64,000 nt of DNA from Pseudidiomarina planktonica (lineage in GTDB: Bacteria; Pseudomonadota; Gammaproteobacteria; Enterobacterales; Alteromonadaceae): the NCBI RefSeq assembly GCF_900177775.1, contig NZ_FXWH01000003.1, forward strand, positions 1-64,000, given 5' to 3'. Shown one piece after another: positions 16,505-26,315 of this stretch. Both the position numbers and the translations under genes were made by a program. The notes beneath the pieces were generated by a model that searched no databases, was not told the DNA's origin, and saw only the letters and a list, made by a program, of their open reading frames with translations. Every line of letters starts with the position of its first letter. Positions within the stretch are counted from its first letter, which is position 1.

Positions 16505-17340
16505 CGTTGCATACACAGGTTATCAATTAGGCGGGTGTTACCTAAGTAAGCAGCCAGCAAAATAACCAGCTTAGTGTCTGCAGCTGCTACCGGTTGTAGG
16601 TCTTGTTGGCGACGCACACTTAAATAATCCGGCCGGAAACCCTGCTCGGTTAAGGCTGTTAAACCGCGTTGCTCAACCTCAGCTGGCGCCACACCCTGCT
16701 GTAGCTGTTCAGCCAGCTGCTGCAACAGTTGGTAAATAAAAGGTGCCTTGGCGCGCTCTTCGGTAGTTAAATACCCGTTTCTGGAACTTAAAGCTAAACC
16801 ATCTTCGGCTCGCTCCGTGGGCTCGCCAATAATATCTACCGACATACTCAAATCTGCTGCCATCAGGCGAATCACTTGCAACTGTTGGTAGTCTTTTTGG
16901 CCGAACACAGCAATGTCGGGCTGCACCATATTGAATAGTTTGCACACAATAGTAGCCACGCCACGGAAATGACCAGGGCGGCTGGCGCCGCATAAAATAT
17001 CAGAAATTTCCGGCACCGTAACGCTGGTTTGATTGGCTAGGCCACGCGGATACACGTCTTCGACGGTTGGCGCGAACACTGCCGTTACCCCCAGCGCTTC
17101 TAATGCGGCGCAGTCCTCGGCAAAAGTGCGCGGGTAGCGGTCAAGATCTTCGTTGGCCGCAAACTGCATAGGGTTTACAAAGATACTCACCACCACCTGA
17201 CTGGTGGCCTGCTGGGCGCGTTTTACCAGTTGCAAATGGCCCTGATGCAGGTTGCCCATGGTAGGTACCAGCGCAACGGGGTCAGCGGTTTGCTGAGCAC
17301 GCCAGCCGCGCAGCTCTGACAGCGAAGAAAATACTAGCAT
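16501..17340 (-). CDS. panC: Pantothenate synthetase
   Basis: 279 residues. It condenses pantoate with beta-alanine using ATP (via pantoyl-adenylate). It has the HIGH-type motif HQGH (32-35) after PTMGN, IFVNPMQF, GQKDYQQL, and the KMSKS-like SSRNGYL. It follows panB by 9 bases on the minus strand and converges on panP, the likely source of its beta-alanine. Length and motifs are typical. Confidence 0.97.
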   Translation of the reverse strand: MLVFSSLSELRGWRAQQTADPVALVPTMGNLHQGHLQLVKRAQQATSQVVVSIFVNPMQFAANEDLDRYPRTFAEDCAALEALGVTAVFAPTVEDVYPRGLANQTSVTVPEISDILCGASRPGHFRGVATIVCKLFNMVQPDIAVFGQKDYQQLQVIRLMAADLSMSVDIIGEPTERAEDGLALSSRNGYLTTEERAKAPFIYQLLQQLAEQLQQGVAPAEVEQRGLTALTEQGFRPDYLSVRRQQDLQPVAAADTKLVILLAAYLGNTRLIDNLCMQR

Positions 17341-17349
17341 GAGTAACCT

Positions 17350-18144
17350 TTACGCGAAGCAATGTTCAGGTTGTGGGAATTCACCGCTTTTTACTTCGGC
17401 AATATAGTTGCGCATGGCGGTTTGAATATCACCGGCATCTTGCATGTAGTTTTTCACAAATTTGGGCATGTAGTCGCTGGTGATGCCCAGCATATCGTGC
17501 ATCACTAAAATCTGGCCGTCGGTATAAGGACCCGCGCCTATGCCAATGGTCGGAATGTGCAGCTTTTCGGTAATCAATTTGGCCAGTTCCGTAGGCACGC
17601 ATTCCAGCACCAGCATTTGCGCACCAGCTTCTTCTAACGCCAGCGCCTGACGAACTGTGCTTTCCGCCTGACCCTGTTCACGACCTTGTACTTTGTAACC
17701 ACCCAGTACGTTTACAGATTGTGGCAGCAGGCCTAAATGCGCACATACCGGCACTCCGCGTTGTTGCAGCGCCTTAATAGTATCCAGCAGCCAGTCGCCG
17801 CCTTCCAACTTCACCATGTTAGCACCGGCGCGCATAAGCTCTGCTGCGTTTAAACAGGCATCTTCTACTGTGCTATACGACATAAAGGGCATGTCGGCCA
17901 TGACAAAGGCTTCCGGCGCGCCTTTGCGAACGCCGCGGGTGTGGTAAGCCACATCAGCAACAGAAACAGGAACCGTGGAATCTTCACCTTGCAGGGTCAT
18001 GCCCAGCGAATCACCAATCAGCATAAAGTCCATGCCGCAGTCGGCGAACACTCGCGCGAAGCTGGAATCGTATGCGGTTACAGAAGCAATTTTTTCACCG
18101 TCAGCTTTCATTTTGGTTAAGCTGGAAATTGTGGTGCGTGCCAT
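17350..18144 (-). CDS. panB: Ketopantoate hydroxymethyltransferase
   Basis: 264 residues from ATG 18144, preferred because [13 protein letters not shown] aligns with E. coli PanB and AAAGGA lies 9 bases ahead; the longer frame adds nine unsupported residues. It transfers a hydroxymethyl from 5,10-methylene-THF to ketoisovalerate, the first step toward pantothenate. Visible motifs: [12 protein letters not shown] (metal and ketoacid site), [18 protein letters not shown], and [17 protein letters not shown]. Nine bases before panC. Confidence 0.97.
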   Translation of the reverse strand: MARTTISSLTKMKADGEKIASVTAYDSSFARVFADCGMDFMLIGDSLGMTLQGEDSTVPVSVADVAYHTRGVRKGAPEAFVMADMPFMSYSTVEDACLNAAELMRAGANMVKLEGGDWLLDTIKALQQRGVPVCAHLGLLPQSVNVLGGYKVQGREQGQAESTVRQALALEEAGAQMLVLECVPTELAKLITEKLHIPTIGIGAGPYTDGQILVMHDMLGITSDYMPKFVKNYMQDAGDIQTAMRNYIAEVKSGEFPQPEHCFA

Positions 18145-18207
18145 AAACTCAGGTCCTTTTGGCAATAACAAAAAGCAAGGATTCTCGATTGTAGCAGAGC
18201 TGTCAGG

Positions 18208-18699
18208 TTATGGGGAGACTATGCATTTAAGCTGATGGCTGGGCAGGTTATTACATACATCCTGAATACTGCGGCCGTTCGGAAGTGTTAGCTGTGGTGC
18301 TATTTCTGCCAGTGGAACCGCTACAAATTCGCGTTGCATCAACCCTGGGTGAGGTATGGTTAGCGTACTATTCTGTTGAACCAGATTGTCGTACAGCAGT
18401 ATATCTAAATCGAGGGTGCGTTCACCCCAGCGGCGACTGCGTACCCGCCCAAACTGATCTTCTATCATTTGCAGTGATTCAAGCAGAGCCAAGGGGGTTA
18501 ACTGGGTGCTCAATTGTGCCACGGCATTAATGTAGTCCGGTTGATCGGCCGGGCCTAAAGGCGCGCTTTGGTAGTACGAAGACACTTTGGTTACCTGAGT
18601 GCCTTCTAACTTACCAATACATTCCAGTGCTTGCGGCAGGGTTTCCAAAGGTTTACCCAGGTTACCGCCCAAGCCAATGTAAGCGCGCGCAAACATCAT
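18208..18699 (-). CDS. folK: HPPK, folate pyrophosphokinase
   Basis: 163 residues. It transfers pyrophosphate from ATP to 6-hydroxymethyl-dihydropterin in folate synthesis. It has AYIGLGGNLG at the N-terminus, the metal-binding RRWGERTLDLDILLYD (signature [KRHD]x[GA]...DLDIL), and IPHPGLMQREFVAVPL. Two adjacent ATGs (18699 and 18696) sit one base after the pcnB stop, so translation is probably coupled. The order pcnB-folK-panB-panC is the same as in E. coli. Confidence 0.96.
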   Translation of the reverse strand: MMFARAYIGLGGNLGKPLETLPQALECIGKLEGTQVTKVSSYYQSAPLGPADQPDYINAVAQLSTQLTPLALLESLQMIEDQFGRVRSRRWGERTLDLDILLYDNLVQQNSTLTIPHPGLMQREFVAVPLAEIAPQLTLPNGRSIQDVCNNLPSHQLKCIVSP

Positions 18700-18700
18700 G

Positions 18701-20158
18701 CTATTCGCCTTTGTTTACTGGTGGTTTACGGCGGCGATTACGGCCACCACGGCCGCCACGGCGACGCTTCGAAGGGCCTGCTTCGTCGGCAACACGATCA
18801 GGTCGTTTTACTTCCACCGGACCCACTTCTTTTTGCAAGCGAGTCCAGAATTCGGCCAGCTTGGTCAGTTGGTCTTTGTCTGCCCCGGCGGTTTTAGCGC
18901 GCAATAACAAGAAGTCGTAAGCGGCGCGGAAACGCGGGTGGGTTAACAAGGTTTCGGCGCGCTTGCCTTTACTGCGGGCCAGGCGACTTTGTAGCTGCCA
19001 GATTTCCCGGGCTGGAATGGAAAAGCGCTTAGGTACTGAAATAGTTTGCACTTGTCTACCGAACACGTCGGAGGCGGCCAGATTAAGCGCATCCATAGGC
19101 GCTAAGCCGCCTTCACTCAACAGGCTTTCCTGACGAGCTTGCAGCGGCCACCACAGCAATGCGGCAAATAAGTAGGCAGGAGTAATGCGCTGGCCATTCT
19201 GAATGCGGGCATCAGTATCAGCCAGAGTTTGGCGGATCATTTGATACGGCGGTTCAGATTTAGCTTTTAAGTAACTTTTTAACTGCGGAAACAACTGCTG
19301 AAACAGATTGTATTCACTCAGCATGTCGAAGTTAGCCACCGCTTTACCGGCGGCCAGTAACTTCAGTGATTCTTCGAACATGCGCGCGGCAGGAATACTT
19401 TGTAGCAGCGTTGAAAACTCAAGCAGCGGACCACTCACGCTTGCGTCTAAACGCATATTTAACTTGGTGGCAAAGCGCACGGCGCGCAGCATGCGCACCG
19501 GGTCTTCCCGGTAACGGGTAACCGGATCGCCAATCATGCGGATTAACCCATCGTTTAAATCGCGCACGCCATTGGCATAATCGTAAATCGCAAAGTCGGC
19601 AATGTTGTAATACAGCGCATTCACGGTGAAATCGCGGCGCGCGGCGTCTTCTTCAATAGAACCGTAAACGTTGTCGCGAACCAGCATACCAGCGTCGTTT
19701 TGGCGGGAATGCTGCGTTTTACCTGAGTTAGCTGCAGGTTCTTCTTCGCTGCTGTCGTGGTGACCACGGAAAGTGGCTACTTCTATTACTTCGCGACCAA
19801 AAACAATATGTGCCAGACGGAACCGGCGACCGACCAAACGACAATTGCGGAATAGGTTTTTCACCTGTTCGGGTTTTGCGTTGGTGGTTACATCGAAGTC
19901 TTTCGGTTGAATACCGAGCAGCAAGTCGCGCACACAGCCGCCTACCAGATAGGCTTCAAAGCCTGCATTGTGCAACCGGTAGAGCACTTTAAGTGCGTTT
20001 TCGTCAATTTGTTTACGAGAAATTGAATGCTGATCACGGGTCAGCACAATCGGCTTGGTTAAGGTTTTGGTTACCTTGCCAGCGCCTGAATTTGTTTTGC
20101 TAAATGCCCTGCGGGCAAAGTCCTTGATGCGCTTGATAATAGCGGCTTCTCCGAGCAA
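18701..20158 (-). CDS. pcnB: Poly(A) polymerase I
   Basis: 485 residues. It adds 3' poly(A) tails that mark RNAs for exonuclease decay. Nucleotidyltransferase core: LVGGCVRDLLLG, catalytic DFDVTT, RNCRLVGRRFRLAHIVFG, and RRDFTVNALYYN, with PcnB-specific extension and not CCA-adding motifs. The C-terminus is a basic Arg/Gly tail (about 464-485) like the RNA-binding tails of other PcnB proteins. It follows gluQ by 15 bases. Confidence 0.95.
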   Translation of the reverse strand: MLGEAAIIKRIKDFARRAFSKTNSGAGKVTKTLTKPIVLTRDQHSISRKQIDENALKVLYRLHNAGFEAYLVGGCVRDLLLGIQPKDFDVTTNAKPEQVKNLFRNCRLVGRRFRLAHIVFGREVIEVATFRGHHDSSEEEPAANSGKTQHSRQNDAGMLVRDNVYGSIEEDAARRDFTVNALYYNIADFAIYDYANGVRDLNDGLIRMIGDPVTRYREDPVRMLRAVRFATKLNMRLDASVSGPLLEFSTLLQSIPAARMFEESLKLLAAGKAVANFDMLSEYNLFQQLFPQLKSYLKAKSEPPYQMIRQTLADTDARIQNGQRITPAYLFAALLWWPLQARQESLLSEGGLAPMDALNLAASDVFGRQVQTISVPKRFSIPAREIWQLQSRLARSKGKRAETLLTHPRFRAAYDFLLLRAKTAGADKDQLTKLAEFWTRLQKEVGPVEVKRPDRVADEAGPSKRRRGGRGGRNRRRKPPVNKGE

Positions 20159-20173
20159 TGATTAAGAAAGCAG

Positions 20174-21070
20174 CTATTGTAGCTTGCAGGCGTCCATCAG
20201 GGAAGCACTTCGCTTGTTTTGCCAGGCTTCAATTCCCCAAGTTAACAAGGCTTTGCCATTTTTTAACGATGCCGGCGGGCTAGGTAAGCCAAGGTGCACT
20301 AGTGCTTCACGCAATTGTTCGGTAATGCGGTTATGTTGCAGCGTAGGTGCATGGTTTTGTTTGCTTAATTTACGTCCGTCCGGGCCTATTACCAGCGGCA
20401 AATGACAAAGCTGTGGTAAGTGCGGGTTAAGCTGTTGCCATAAGGTCATTTGCCAGCCGCTGGCGGTGAGCAAGTCGCTGCCACGAACTAAGTGCGTTAT
20501 GCCCTGATCAATATCATCTACTACTACCGCCAACTGATAAGCGAACAGCCCGTCGCGGCGTTTGAGCACAAAGTCTTCGGCGGCGAAGTCGGGTTCAAGT
20601 TGCACCTGGCCATGCTCACGGTCAGCTAGCACTAGTACTGGATGATCATTTTTAAAACGTACGGCGGTGGCTTTGCCTGCAGTAGGACCATGCACTCGGC
20701 AATGACCAGTATAATAAGGGCCTGCGGCTTTAACTTGCTTGCGGGTGCAACTGCATAGGTAGGTTTTTTCTAAGGCGGTTAGGTCAGCTAACACTTCGGC
20801 GTAGCGTTCACTGCGTTGGCTTTGGTAAATAACCTCGCCACTCCAGTGCAAGCCGTGATCTTTTAATTGCTGCAGAATAATGGCGTCGGCACCGGCAACA
20901 GCGCGTGGGGTGTCAACATCTTCAATTCGCACCAGCCATTCGCCCTGATGTACCTGAGCGTCTAAATAACTGCCCACAGCAGCTACCAAAGAGCCAATAT
21001 GCAACGGGCCGGAGGGGGTTGGAGCAAAGCGACCGCGATAGCGGGAAGCAGCGGACATGGGAGTTGCCAT
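20174..21070 (-). CDS. gluQ: Glutamyl-Q tRNA(Asp) synthetase
   Basis: 298 residues, about the length of a GluRS catalytic domain without the anticodon-binding part, as in YadB. It attaches glutamate to queuosine in the wobble position of tRNA(Asp). It has RFAPTPSGPLHIGSL (HIGH motif), zinc-binding cysteines in CSCTRKQVKAAGPYYTGHC, and KLSKQNH (KMSKS-like). It lies 13 bases after dksA, as in E. coli. Confidence 0.95.
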   Translation of the reverse strand: MATPMSAASRYRGRFAPTPSGPLHIGSLVAAVGSYLDAQVHQGEWLVRIEDVDTPRAVAGADAIILQQLKDHGLHWSGEVIYQSQRSERYAEVLADLTALEKTYLCSCTRKQVKAAGPYYTGHCRVHGPTAGKATAVRFKNDHPVLVLADREHGQVQLEPDFAAEDFVLKRRDGLFAYQLAVVVDDIDQGITHLVRGSDLLTASGWQMTLWQQLNPHLPQLCHLPLVIGPDGRKLSKQNHAPTLQHNRITEQLREALVHLGLPSPPASLKNGKALLTWGIEAWQNKRSASLMDACKLQ

Positions 21071-21083
21071 AACAGGCGCCCGA

Positions 21084-21536
21084 TTAGGCGCCGGTCATTT
21101 GCTTTTCTTTAATCTCAGCCAGAGTTTTGCAATCAACACATTGGTCGGCAGTTGGGCGTGCTTCTAAGCGACGAATGCCAATTTCAATGCCACATGAGTC
21201 ACAAAAACCAAAATCATCGGCTTCAATTTTCTGAATGGTTTTTTCAATTTTCTTAATCAGCTTACGCTCACGGTCACGCGTTCGCAGTTCAATGCTGAAT
21301 TCTTCTTCTTGCGCTGCCCGATCGACAGGATCAGGAAAGTTTGCTGCTTCATCTTTCATATGATGCACAGTACGGTCAACTTCTTCACGCAACTGGTGGC
21401 GCCAAACTTCTAGAATACGACGAAAATGCGCGCGTTGCTTTTCGCTCATGTATTCTTCGCCCGGCTGCTCTTGATATGGCTGTAGGCCGGCAAGTGCCAG
21501 GATACCGCGGGTCTTTATTTCTTTGCCTTGAGGCAT
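21084..21536 (-). CDS. dksA: RNA polymerase-binding transcription factor DksA
   Basis: 150 residues from ATG 21536. A tandem ATG at 21539 is closer (4 bases) to the AGGAG site, and the second gives better spacing; an upstream frame to 21569 is not supported by homology. Coiled-coil hairpin with tip residues DPVDRAAQEEEF, and a four-cysteine zinc finger (CDSCGIEIG ... CVDCKTLAE). DksA enters the RNA polymerase secondary channel and, with ppGpp, lowers rRNA promoters and activates amino-acid promoters. A clear promoter lies 46 bases upstream. Confidence 0.97.
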   Translation of the reverse strand: MPQGKEIKTRGILALAGLQPYQEQPGEEYMSEKQRAHFRRILEVWRHQLREEVDRTVHHMKDEAANFPDPVDRAAQEEEFSIELRTRDRERKLIKKIEKTIQKIEADDFGFCDSCGIEIGIRRLEARPTADQCVDCKTLAEIKEKQMTGA

Positions 21537-21581
21537 CATGGATCTCCTATGAAACGGATCAGTTCCCAAAAAAGGTGGCTA

Positions 21582-21610
21582 CATATACCAGAAAGCGAAC
21601 CTCTGTGCAA
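21582..21610 (-). promoter_or_regulatory. Extended -10 promoter of dksA
   Basis: Minus strand: -35 TTGCAC (21605-21610), a 17-base spacer, -10 TATATG (21582-21587) preceded by TGG, forming an extended -10. The start region continues into ACCTTTTTTG, a T-run also seen in the pepQ and metK promoters. Confidence 0.6.
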
Positions 21611-21672
21611 TTGTATTGACGCTGACTTTGCTCAACCTAAATTGGGGTATAAATTCAAAACTCAATGCTTTT

Positions 21673-22380
21673 TTAGGTAGTTACCTTAATTTGTTGCTGT
21701 GGCGAAATACCTTCTGGCGATATCGCACATTTATAGGCGTAGAATTCTACCCCTTTGGCTGCTGCTTCTATACACAATTGCGCGTAGTCAGGATCAACCT
21801 GTGCGGCACTTTGAACGCTGGTGATACCGGTATGCATAACCACGTATAACACCACCGCGCGATGTCCTTGTGCAGCTACTTCCATGAGCTCTTGCAAGTG
21901 TTTACCGGCGCGTTTGCTGCGGGCATCGGGAAAATAGCCAGTGCTATTGTCCGGGTCTTTCAAAGTCACGCTTTTCACTTCAATAAAGCATTCACGCTTA
22001 TTATCCAAGCCATGCCAGTCAACGCGACTACCCTGTGAGCCATACTTTACTTCAGCGCGCAGTTCCTGCAAGTCAGCTAGTTCTGCAATGAGTCCGTCGC
22101 TTAGAATATCGCCAGCTAGCTGATTCGCACGTAGTGTGTTCACGCAAATAAAATCGTCACAAAACGTTCGCGCAAGTTCCCACGTATAGCAATACTTACG
22201 TTTTAAATTTTCTGATTCACTAAACCAAACCTGATAGCCAGGTTCGGCGCAGCCGGTCATAGCACCCGTATTGGGGCAATGAATGGTGAATGTGTTGCCG
22301 CTGTTAGTGGTAACATCAGCCAGGAAACGTTTGTAACGTTGAATTAATTTTGCGGTTTGTAATGGCTTGTGAAATTGCAT
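21673..22380 (-). CDS. sfsA: SfsA DNA-binding/nuclease-fold protein
   Basis: 235 residues from ATG 22380, because MQFHKPLQTAKLIQRYKRFL aligns with E. coli SfsA; a 239-residue reading starts four codons earlier. Named for sugar fermentation stimulation; it has an OB-like N-terminus and a restriction-nuclease-like core with the conserved HCPNTGAMTGC and the RVDW...FIEVKSVTL acidic/lysine triad, which resembles a PD-(D/E)xK active site. True function is uncertain. It lies beyond dksA on the same strand, as in E. coli, and diverges from pepB. Confidence 0.92.
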   Translation of the reverse strand: MQFHKPLQTAKLIQRYKRFLADVTTNSGNTFTIHCPNTGAMTGCAEPGYQVWFSESENLKRKYCYTWELARTFCDDFICVNTLRANQLAGDILSDGLIAELADLQELRAEVKYGSQGSRVDWHGLDNKRECFIEVKSVTLKDPDNSTGYFPDARSKRAGKHLQELMEVAAQGHRAVVLYVVMHTGITSVQSAAQVDPDYAQLCIEAAAKGVEFYAYKCAISPEGISPQQQIKVTT

Positions 22381-22458
22381 TATTGGCCCCATTCACACTA
22401 GAGTAGTGTAACTATCAGTGCGCATTGATGCGCGCAAACTTACTGGGAGGTTTACCGA

Positions 22459-23766
22459 ATGTCCAGAGCAATGCCTGTATTTTTAACCACTAAGGCGGCA
22501 AGCTCCGCTGTTGATTCGTGCTGGAAACCAAACAACTTGCTGGCCATTGAACAAGACAGCCTGCATATAGCTGTTGGTGATGACGAAGCCGAAAACTTAC
22601 GGCGCATTCAAAAAGCTGGTCGGCAAATCGACAATCTGGGTATTACCCGCGTGTCTATTCAGGGGCAGGGCTGGGATATTGAGCGTCAGTGGGCGCTGTC
22701 ACTTGGTTTTAGCAATACCCATACCAGTAACGAAGTGCTGTGGCATGAGGCCGAGCCAGAAGTTGCCGAGCAACTGAAACAGATGCGCGACACCGCTGCC
22801 TGGACCCGCGATCTAATTAACTTACCGCCGGCTGAAATGTATCCGCAGTCGCTGGCCGACAAAGTTATTCAGAAATTCCAGCAGTTGGCTGCTGGTCATA
22901 TTGACGTCACTGTGATTAAAGGTGATGAGCTACTAGAGCAGGGCTGGCATGGTATTCACACTGTCGGGCGGGCCAGTGTGCATGAACCCCTGATGCTGGT
23001 GATTGATTACAACCCAACCGGCGACGCCAATGCTGAGGTAAGCACGGCATTAATTGGTAAGGGTATTACCTTTGATAGCGGTGGTTATAGCTTGAAATCA
23101 AGCGAAGGCATGCTGTCAATGAAATGCGATATGGGTGGTGCTGCCACAGTGTCCGGTGCCCTGGCGTTAGCCGTTCAGCGTGGCTTGAAAAAACGCGTGA
23201 AACTTATTTTATGCTGCGCTGAAAACCTGGTGGATGGCAGCGCTTTCAAACTTGGCGATGTGATTACCTATAAAAACGGTACTACCGTGGAAGTGGTAAA
23301 TACCGACGCTGAAGGTCGTTTGGTATTAGCCGATGGCCTGCTGGCTGCCGAAGAGTTCGGTGCCAAGAAAATTATTGATGCGGCCACGCTAACAGGTGCG
23401 GCTCAGGTGGCAGTAGGCACCGAATACAATGCGTTATTAAGTGTGGACGAAGCCTTAGCTGCAGAAACCCTGCAGTTAGCTGAGCAGCAACGCGAAGGCT
23501 TATGGCGGTTACCACTGGCGACTTTCCATAAAGAAAACTGCCCATCAGCATTTGCTGACACAGCTAATAGCCGTGCTCAGAAAGGTGGTGGTGCCGGTGG
23601 TGCCAGTAATGCCGCTGGGTTCTTATTGCGCTTTGCACCGCGTCAGGGCGAGGGTTGGCTGCACTTTGATTTAGCTGGTGCCTATCACGGCTCGGCCAAT
23701 GGCATGTGGGCTACCGGTGCTACGGCGCTGGGTATGCGTACCATTGCGGCTAGCTTAATGCAGTGA
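22459..23766 (+). CDS. pepB: Peptidase B (M17 leucyl aminopeptidase family)
   Basis: 435 residues, close to E. coli PepB along its length. Two-metal aminopeptidase: the metal-binding and catalytic stretches are GKGITFDSGGYSLK, MKCDMGGAATV and NTDAEGRLVLADGL. It removes N-terminal residues from peptides in the cytoplasm. GGAGG is 8 bases before the ATG. Its TGA overlaps a GTG that may start hrpB. Confidence 0.94.
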   Translation: MSRAMPVFLTTKAASSAVDSCWKPNNLLAIEQDSLHIAVGDDEAENLRRIQKAGRQIDNLGITRVSIQGQGWDIERQWALSLGFSNTHTSNEVLWHEAEPEVAEQLKQMRDTAAWTRDLINLPPAEMYPQSLADKVIQKFQQLAAGHIDVTVIKGDELLEQGWHGIHTVGRASVHEPLMLVIDYNPTGDANAEVSTALIGKGITFDSGGYSLKSSEGMLSMKCDMGGAATVSGALALAVQRGLKKRVKLILCCAENLVDGSAFKLGDVITYKNGTTVEVVNTDAEGRLVLADGLLAAEEFGAKKIIDAATLTGAAQVAVGTEYNALLSVDEALAAETLQLAEQQREGLWRLPLATFHKENCPSAFADTANSRAQKGGGAGGASNAAGFLLRFAPRQGEGWLHFDLAGAYHGSANGMWATGATALGMRTIAASLMQ

Positions 23767-26315
23767 TAGACGCCGTATCAGCCATACAAGAATCCAGTTT
23801 ACCGGCAGCGCGGAAGCAGGCTATTACCGAATGGATGCAGGAGTTGCCGGTAACGGCACTACTGGCTGATGTTGAAGCGAAGTTAACCACCGGCCGGGTA
23901 GTGTTGGAAGCACCACCCGGCGCCGGTAAATCAACTGCCCTGCCACTGTCGTTGTTGTTCTCTGAATTACTGGCGGGGCAACGCATTATTATGTTGCAGC
24001 CACGCCGTGTGGCTGCGCTTTCCATTGCCAATTATCTGGCTCAGCAGTTAGGCGAACAGGTAGGCCAAACGGTTGGCTATCACATTCGCGGCAATCGTAA
24101 CTACCACACCAACACCCGTTTACTCATTGTTACCGAGGGTATTTTTACTCGCATGATTCAGGCCGATCCGGAACTTGCCGGTATTGGTTTAGTGATTTTT
24201 GATGAGTTTCACGAACGCCATTTGCACAGTGATTTAGGCTTAGCAACGGCACTGGAAGCTACCGGGCTAAATCCACAACTACGCTTGCTGATTATGTCGG
24301 CCACCATTCCGGCGCAGGTTATTGCGAATTGGCTTGGCGATGCGGCGGTACTTAGTAGTGCTGGCCGCCAGTATCCGGTTCAAATTGAATACCGCCCGGC
24401 AGCTCGGCAGCAGACCTGGCAGCAAGCCCTGCCCGGCGTAGTTACCGAAGCATTACAAAACGCTCGCGCTGGGGTGCTGGTATTTTTACCCGGGGTGAAG
24501 GAAATACGGCAACTGGCGCAGTCACTGCAGCTACCCGCTGATATCACGCTCTATGAGCTGCACGGGCAGGTAAGCCTGCAAGCCCAGCAGCAAGCAGTAG
24601 GTGCTAACCCGAATCAGGGCCGCAAACTGGTGTTGGCTACCAACATAGCTGAAACCAGCTTAACCTTAAGCGGTATTGATGTGGTGGTAGACAGTGGTCG
24701 TGTTCGGCAGGCGCATTTTTATCCACAACACGGTATTACCCGCTTACTGACCCGGCGTATTAGCCGTGCTGCCGCTGAGCAGCGCGCCGGCCGGGCCGGA
24801 CGAACCAGCGCTGGCCGGTGTTATCGCGTTTGGGCGGCATCAGATCAGCACGGGCTAGCTGACTATGCGCCGGCCGAAATTGCTACGCAGGATTTATCGC
24901 AGCTGTTATTGGAATGCAAAATCTGGGGCGCAGAGCCGCAGCAAATGCAGTTTCTAACGCCCCCCAATGCTGCACACCTAACCGTTGGTGCTGAGTTGTT
25001 GGAAAGCCTTGGCGTGTTGAACAGCAATGGTGCTGTTACCGCCAAGGGCCAACAAGTGGTTGAGTTTAGTGGCGACGCACGGCTGGCTTGCATGGCTCTA
25101 TGGGCGCAGCAGCAGGGGCCCGAGGTATGTGCTGAAGCAGCGCTGGTGGCTGCGGTGCTGGAGAATCCGCCGCAGCAGAGTGAAATTGATTTGCAGACGC
25201 TGCTGGAACAAACCTTATCTGCGGTGCAAACCAAAGGCAGGTTGCCCGAAGGGCTGCCGAATAACTGGCAGCAGCGTTTGCGTTGGTGGCAGCAGCGGTT
25301 AGCGAATGCCGACTTACCTACGGGGTTTCAGCATCTGGCCGAGCTATTGCTGTGGGCTTACCCCGACAGAATTGCGGCACGTCGTAGTGGTGACCAACGC
25401 TATAAACTCGCTTATGGCGGTGGTGCTGTGCTGCCGGATAACGCCGTGGGGAGCATGCCCGAATTGTTGGTAGTACCGGTACTAACCCTGCAGGAAAATG
25501 CCGCCGATGCAGTTATTCGCTGGGCGGTTCCTATTACCGCTGAGCAGTTACAACACCCGCAGGTACAACTGAAGCGTGAACTGCTGGCGCAGTGGGGCGG
25601 GCCACAGCAACGCTTACAACAGGTTGAAGTTGAGCGTGTTGGTGCGCTTATTCTTAGCCAGCGTGAGCAGCCAGGTAGCATTTCGGCAGATCAACGATTA
25701 CAGGCACTTATCGACTATGTAAGAAATCATGGTTTGCAGGTGCTTGCCATGAACACCAAAACTGAGCAATTATTAGCTCGGTTAGCGTATCTTTACGAAC
25801 ATTTACCTGCCGCTCAGCAGGGGCATTGGCCGGACTTTTCTGAAGGCAGTTTGCTACTTGAGCTGGACGCCTGGGCAAGCGGTTACTGGCAGTCTATAAC
25901 CAGCTTGAAACAGCTAGGGCAATGGTCTCCTGAGAAGGCGTTGCTGGCGCGGTTAAGCTATGCTCAGCAGCAAGAGCTGGAGCGTCAGTGCCCACCAGCA
26001 TGGCAGGCACCTAGTGGCCGGCAGGTAAGTATTGATTATACCGCCGAACAACCTACGGTAGCGGTGAAGCTTCAGGAAGCTTTCGGGGAACCGGTGTCAC
26101 CAAAAATAGTCTATGACAAAGTGATTTTAACGTTGGATTTATTATCTCCCGCTGGGCGGTTGCTGCAGCGTACTCGAGACCTTGCCAGCTTCTGGCAGAA
26201 TGCATATCAGGATGTGAAAAAAGAAATGAAAGGGCGTTACCCAAAGCATCCGTGGCCGGATGACCCCAGCACTGCGCAAGCAACAGCGAAAACGAAGCGG
26301 CAGTTAGGCGCATGA
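23763..26315 (+). CDS. hrpB: ATP-dependent RNA helicase HrpB
   Basis: 850 residues by the GTG start at 23763 (overlapping the pepB stop as GTGA); a later in-frame ATG at 23835 would give 826 residues and aligns better with the N-terminus of E. coli HrpB, so the start is unsettled. DEAH helicase: Walker A APPGAGKST, DEFHERH box, SATIP motif, NIAETSLTLSGIDVVVD, QRAGRAGR (motif VI), then the HrpB C-terminal domain. RNA substrate unknown. It overlaps mrcB by 4 bases. Confidence 0.93.
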   Translation: MIDAVSAIQESSLPAARKQAITEWMQELPVTALLADVEAKLTTGRVVLEAPPGAGKSTALPLSLLFSELLAGQRIIMLQPRRVAALSIANYLAQQLGEQVGQTVGYHIRGNRNYHTNTRLLIVTEGIFTRMIQADPELAGIGLVIFDEFHERHLHSDLGLATALEATGLNPQLRLLIMSATIPAQVIANWLGDAAVLSSAGRQYPVQIEYRPAARQQTWQQALPGVVTEALQNARAGVLVFLPGVKEIRQLAQSLQLPADITLYELHGQVSLQAQQQAVGANPNQGRKLVLATNIAETSLTLSGIDVVVDSGRVRQAHFYPQHGITRLLTRRISRAAAEQRAGRAGRTSAGRCYRVWAASDQHGLADYAPAEIATQDLSQLLLECKIWGAEPQQMQFLTPPNAAHLTVGAELLESLGVLNSNGAVTAKGQQVVEFSGDARLACMALWAQQQGPEVCAEAALVAAVLENPPQQSEIDLQTLLEQTLSAVQTKGRLPEGLPNNWQQRLRWWQQRLANADLPTGFQHLAELLLWAYPDRIAARRSGDQRYKLAYGGGAVLPDNAVGSMPELLVVPVLTLQENAADAVIRWAVPITAEQLQHPQVQLKRELLAQWGGPQQRLQQVEVERVGALILSQREQPGSISADQRLQALIDYVRNHGLQVLAMNTKTEQLLARLAYLYEHLPAAQQGHWPDFSEGSLLLELDAWASGYWQSITSLKQLGQWSPEKALLARLSYAQQQELERQCPPAWQAPSGRQVSIDYTAEQPTVAVKLQEAFGEPVSPKIVYDKVILTLDLLSPAGRLLQRTRDLASFWQNAYQDVKKEMKGRYPKHPWPDDPSTAQATAKTKRQLGA

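Noticed and set aside
18627-18920. Arg/Pro-rich open frames opposite the pcnB C-terminus
   Set aside because: They mirror the Arg/Gly codons of the true basic tail of PcnB.
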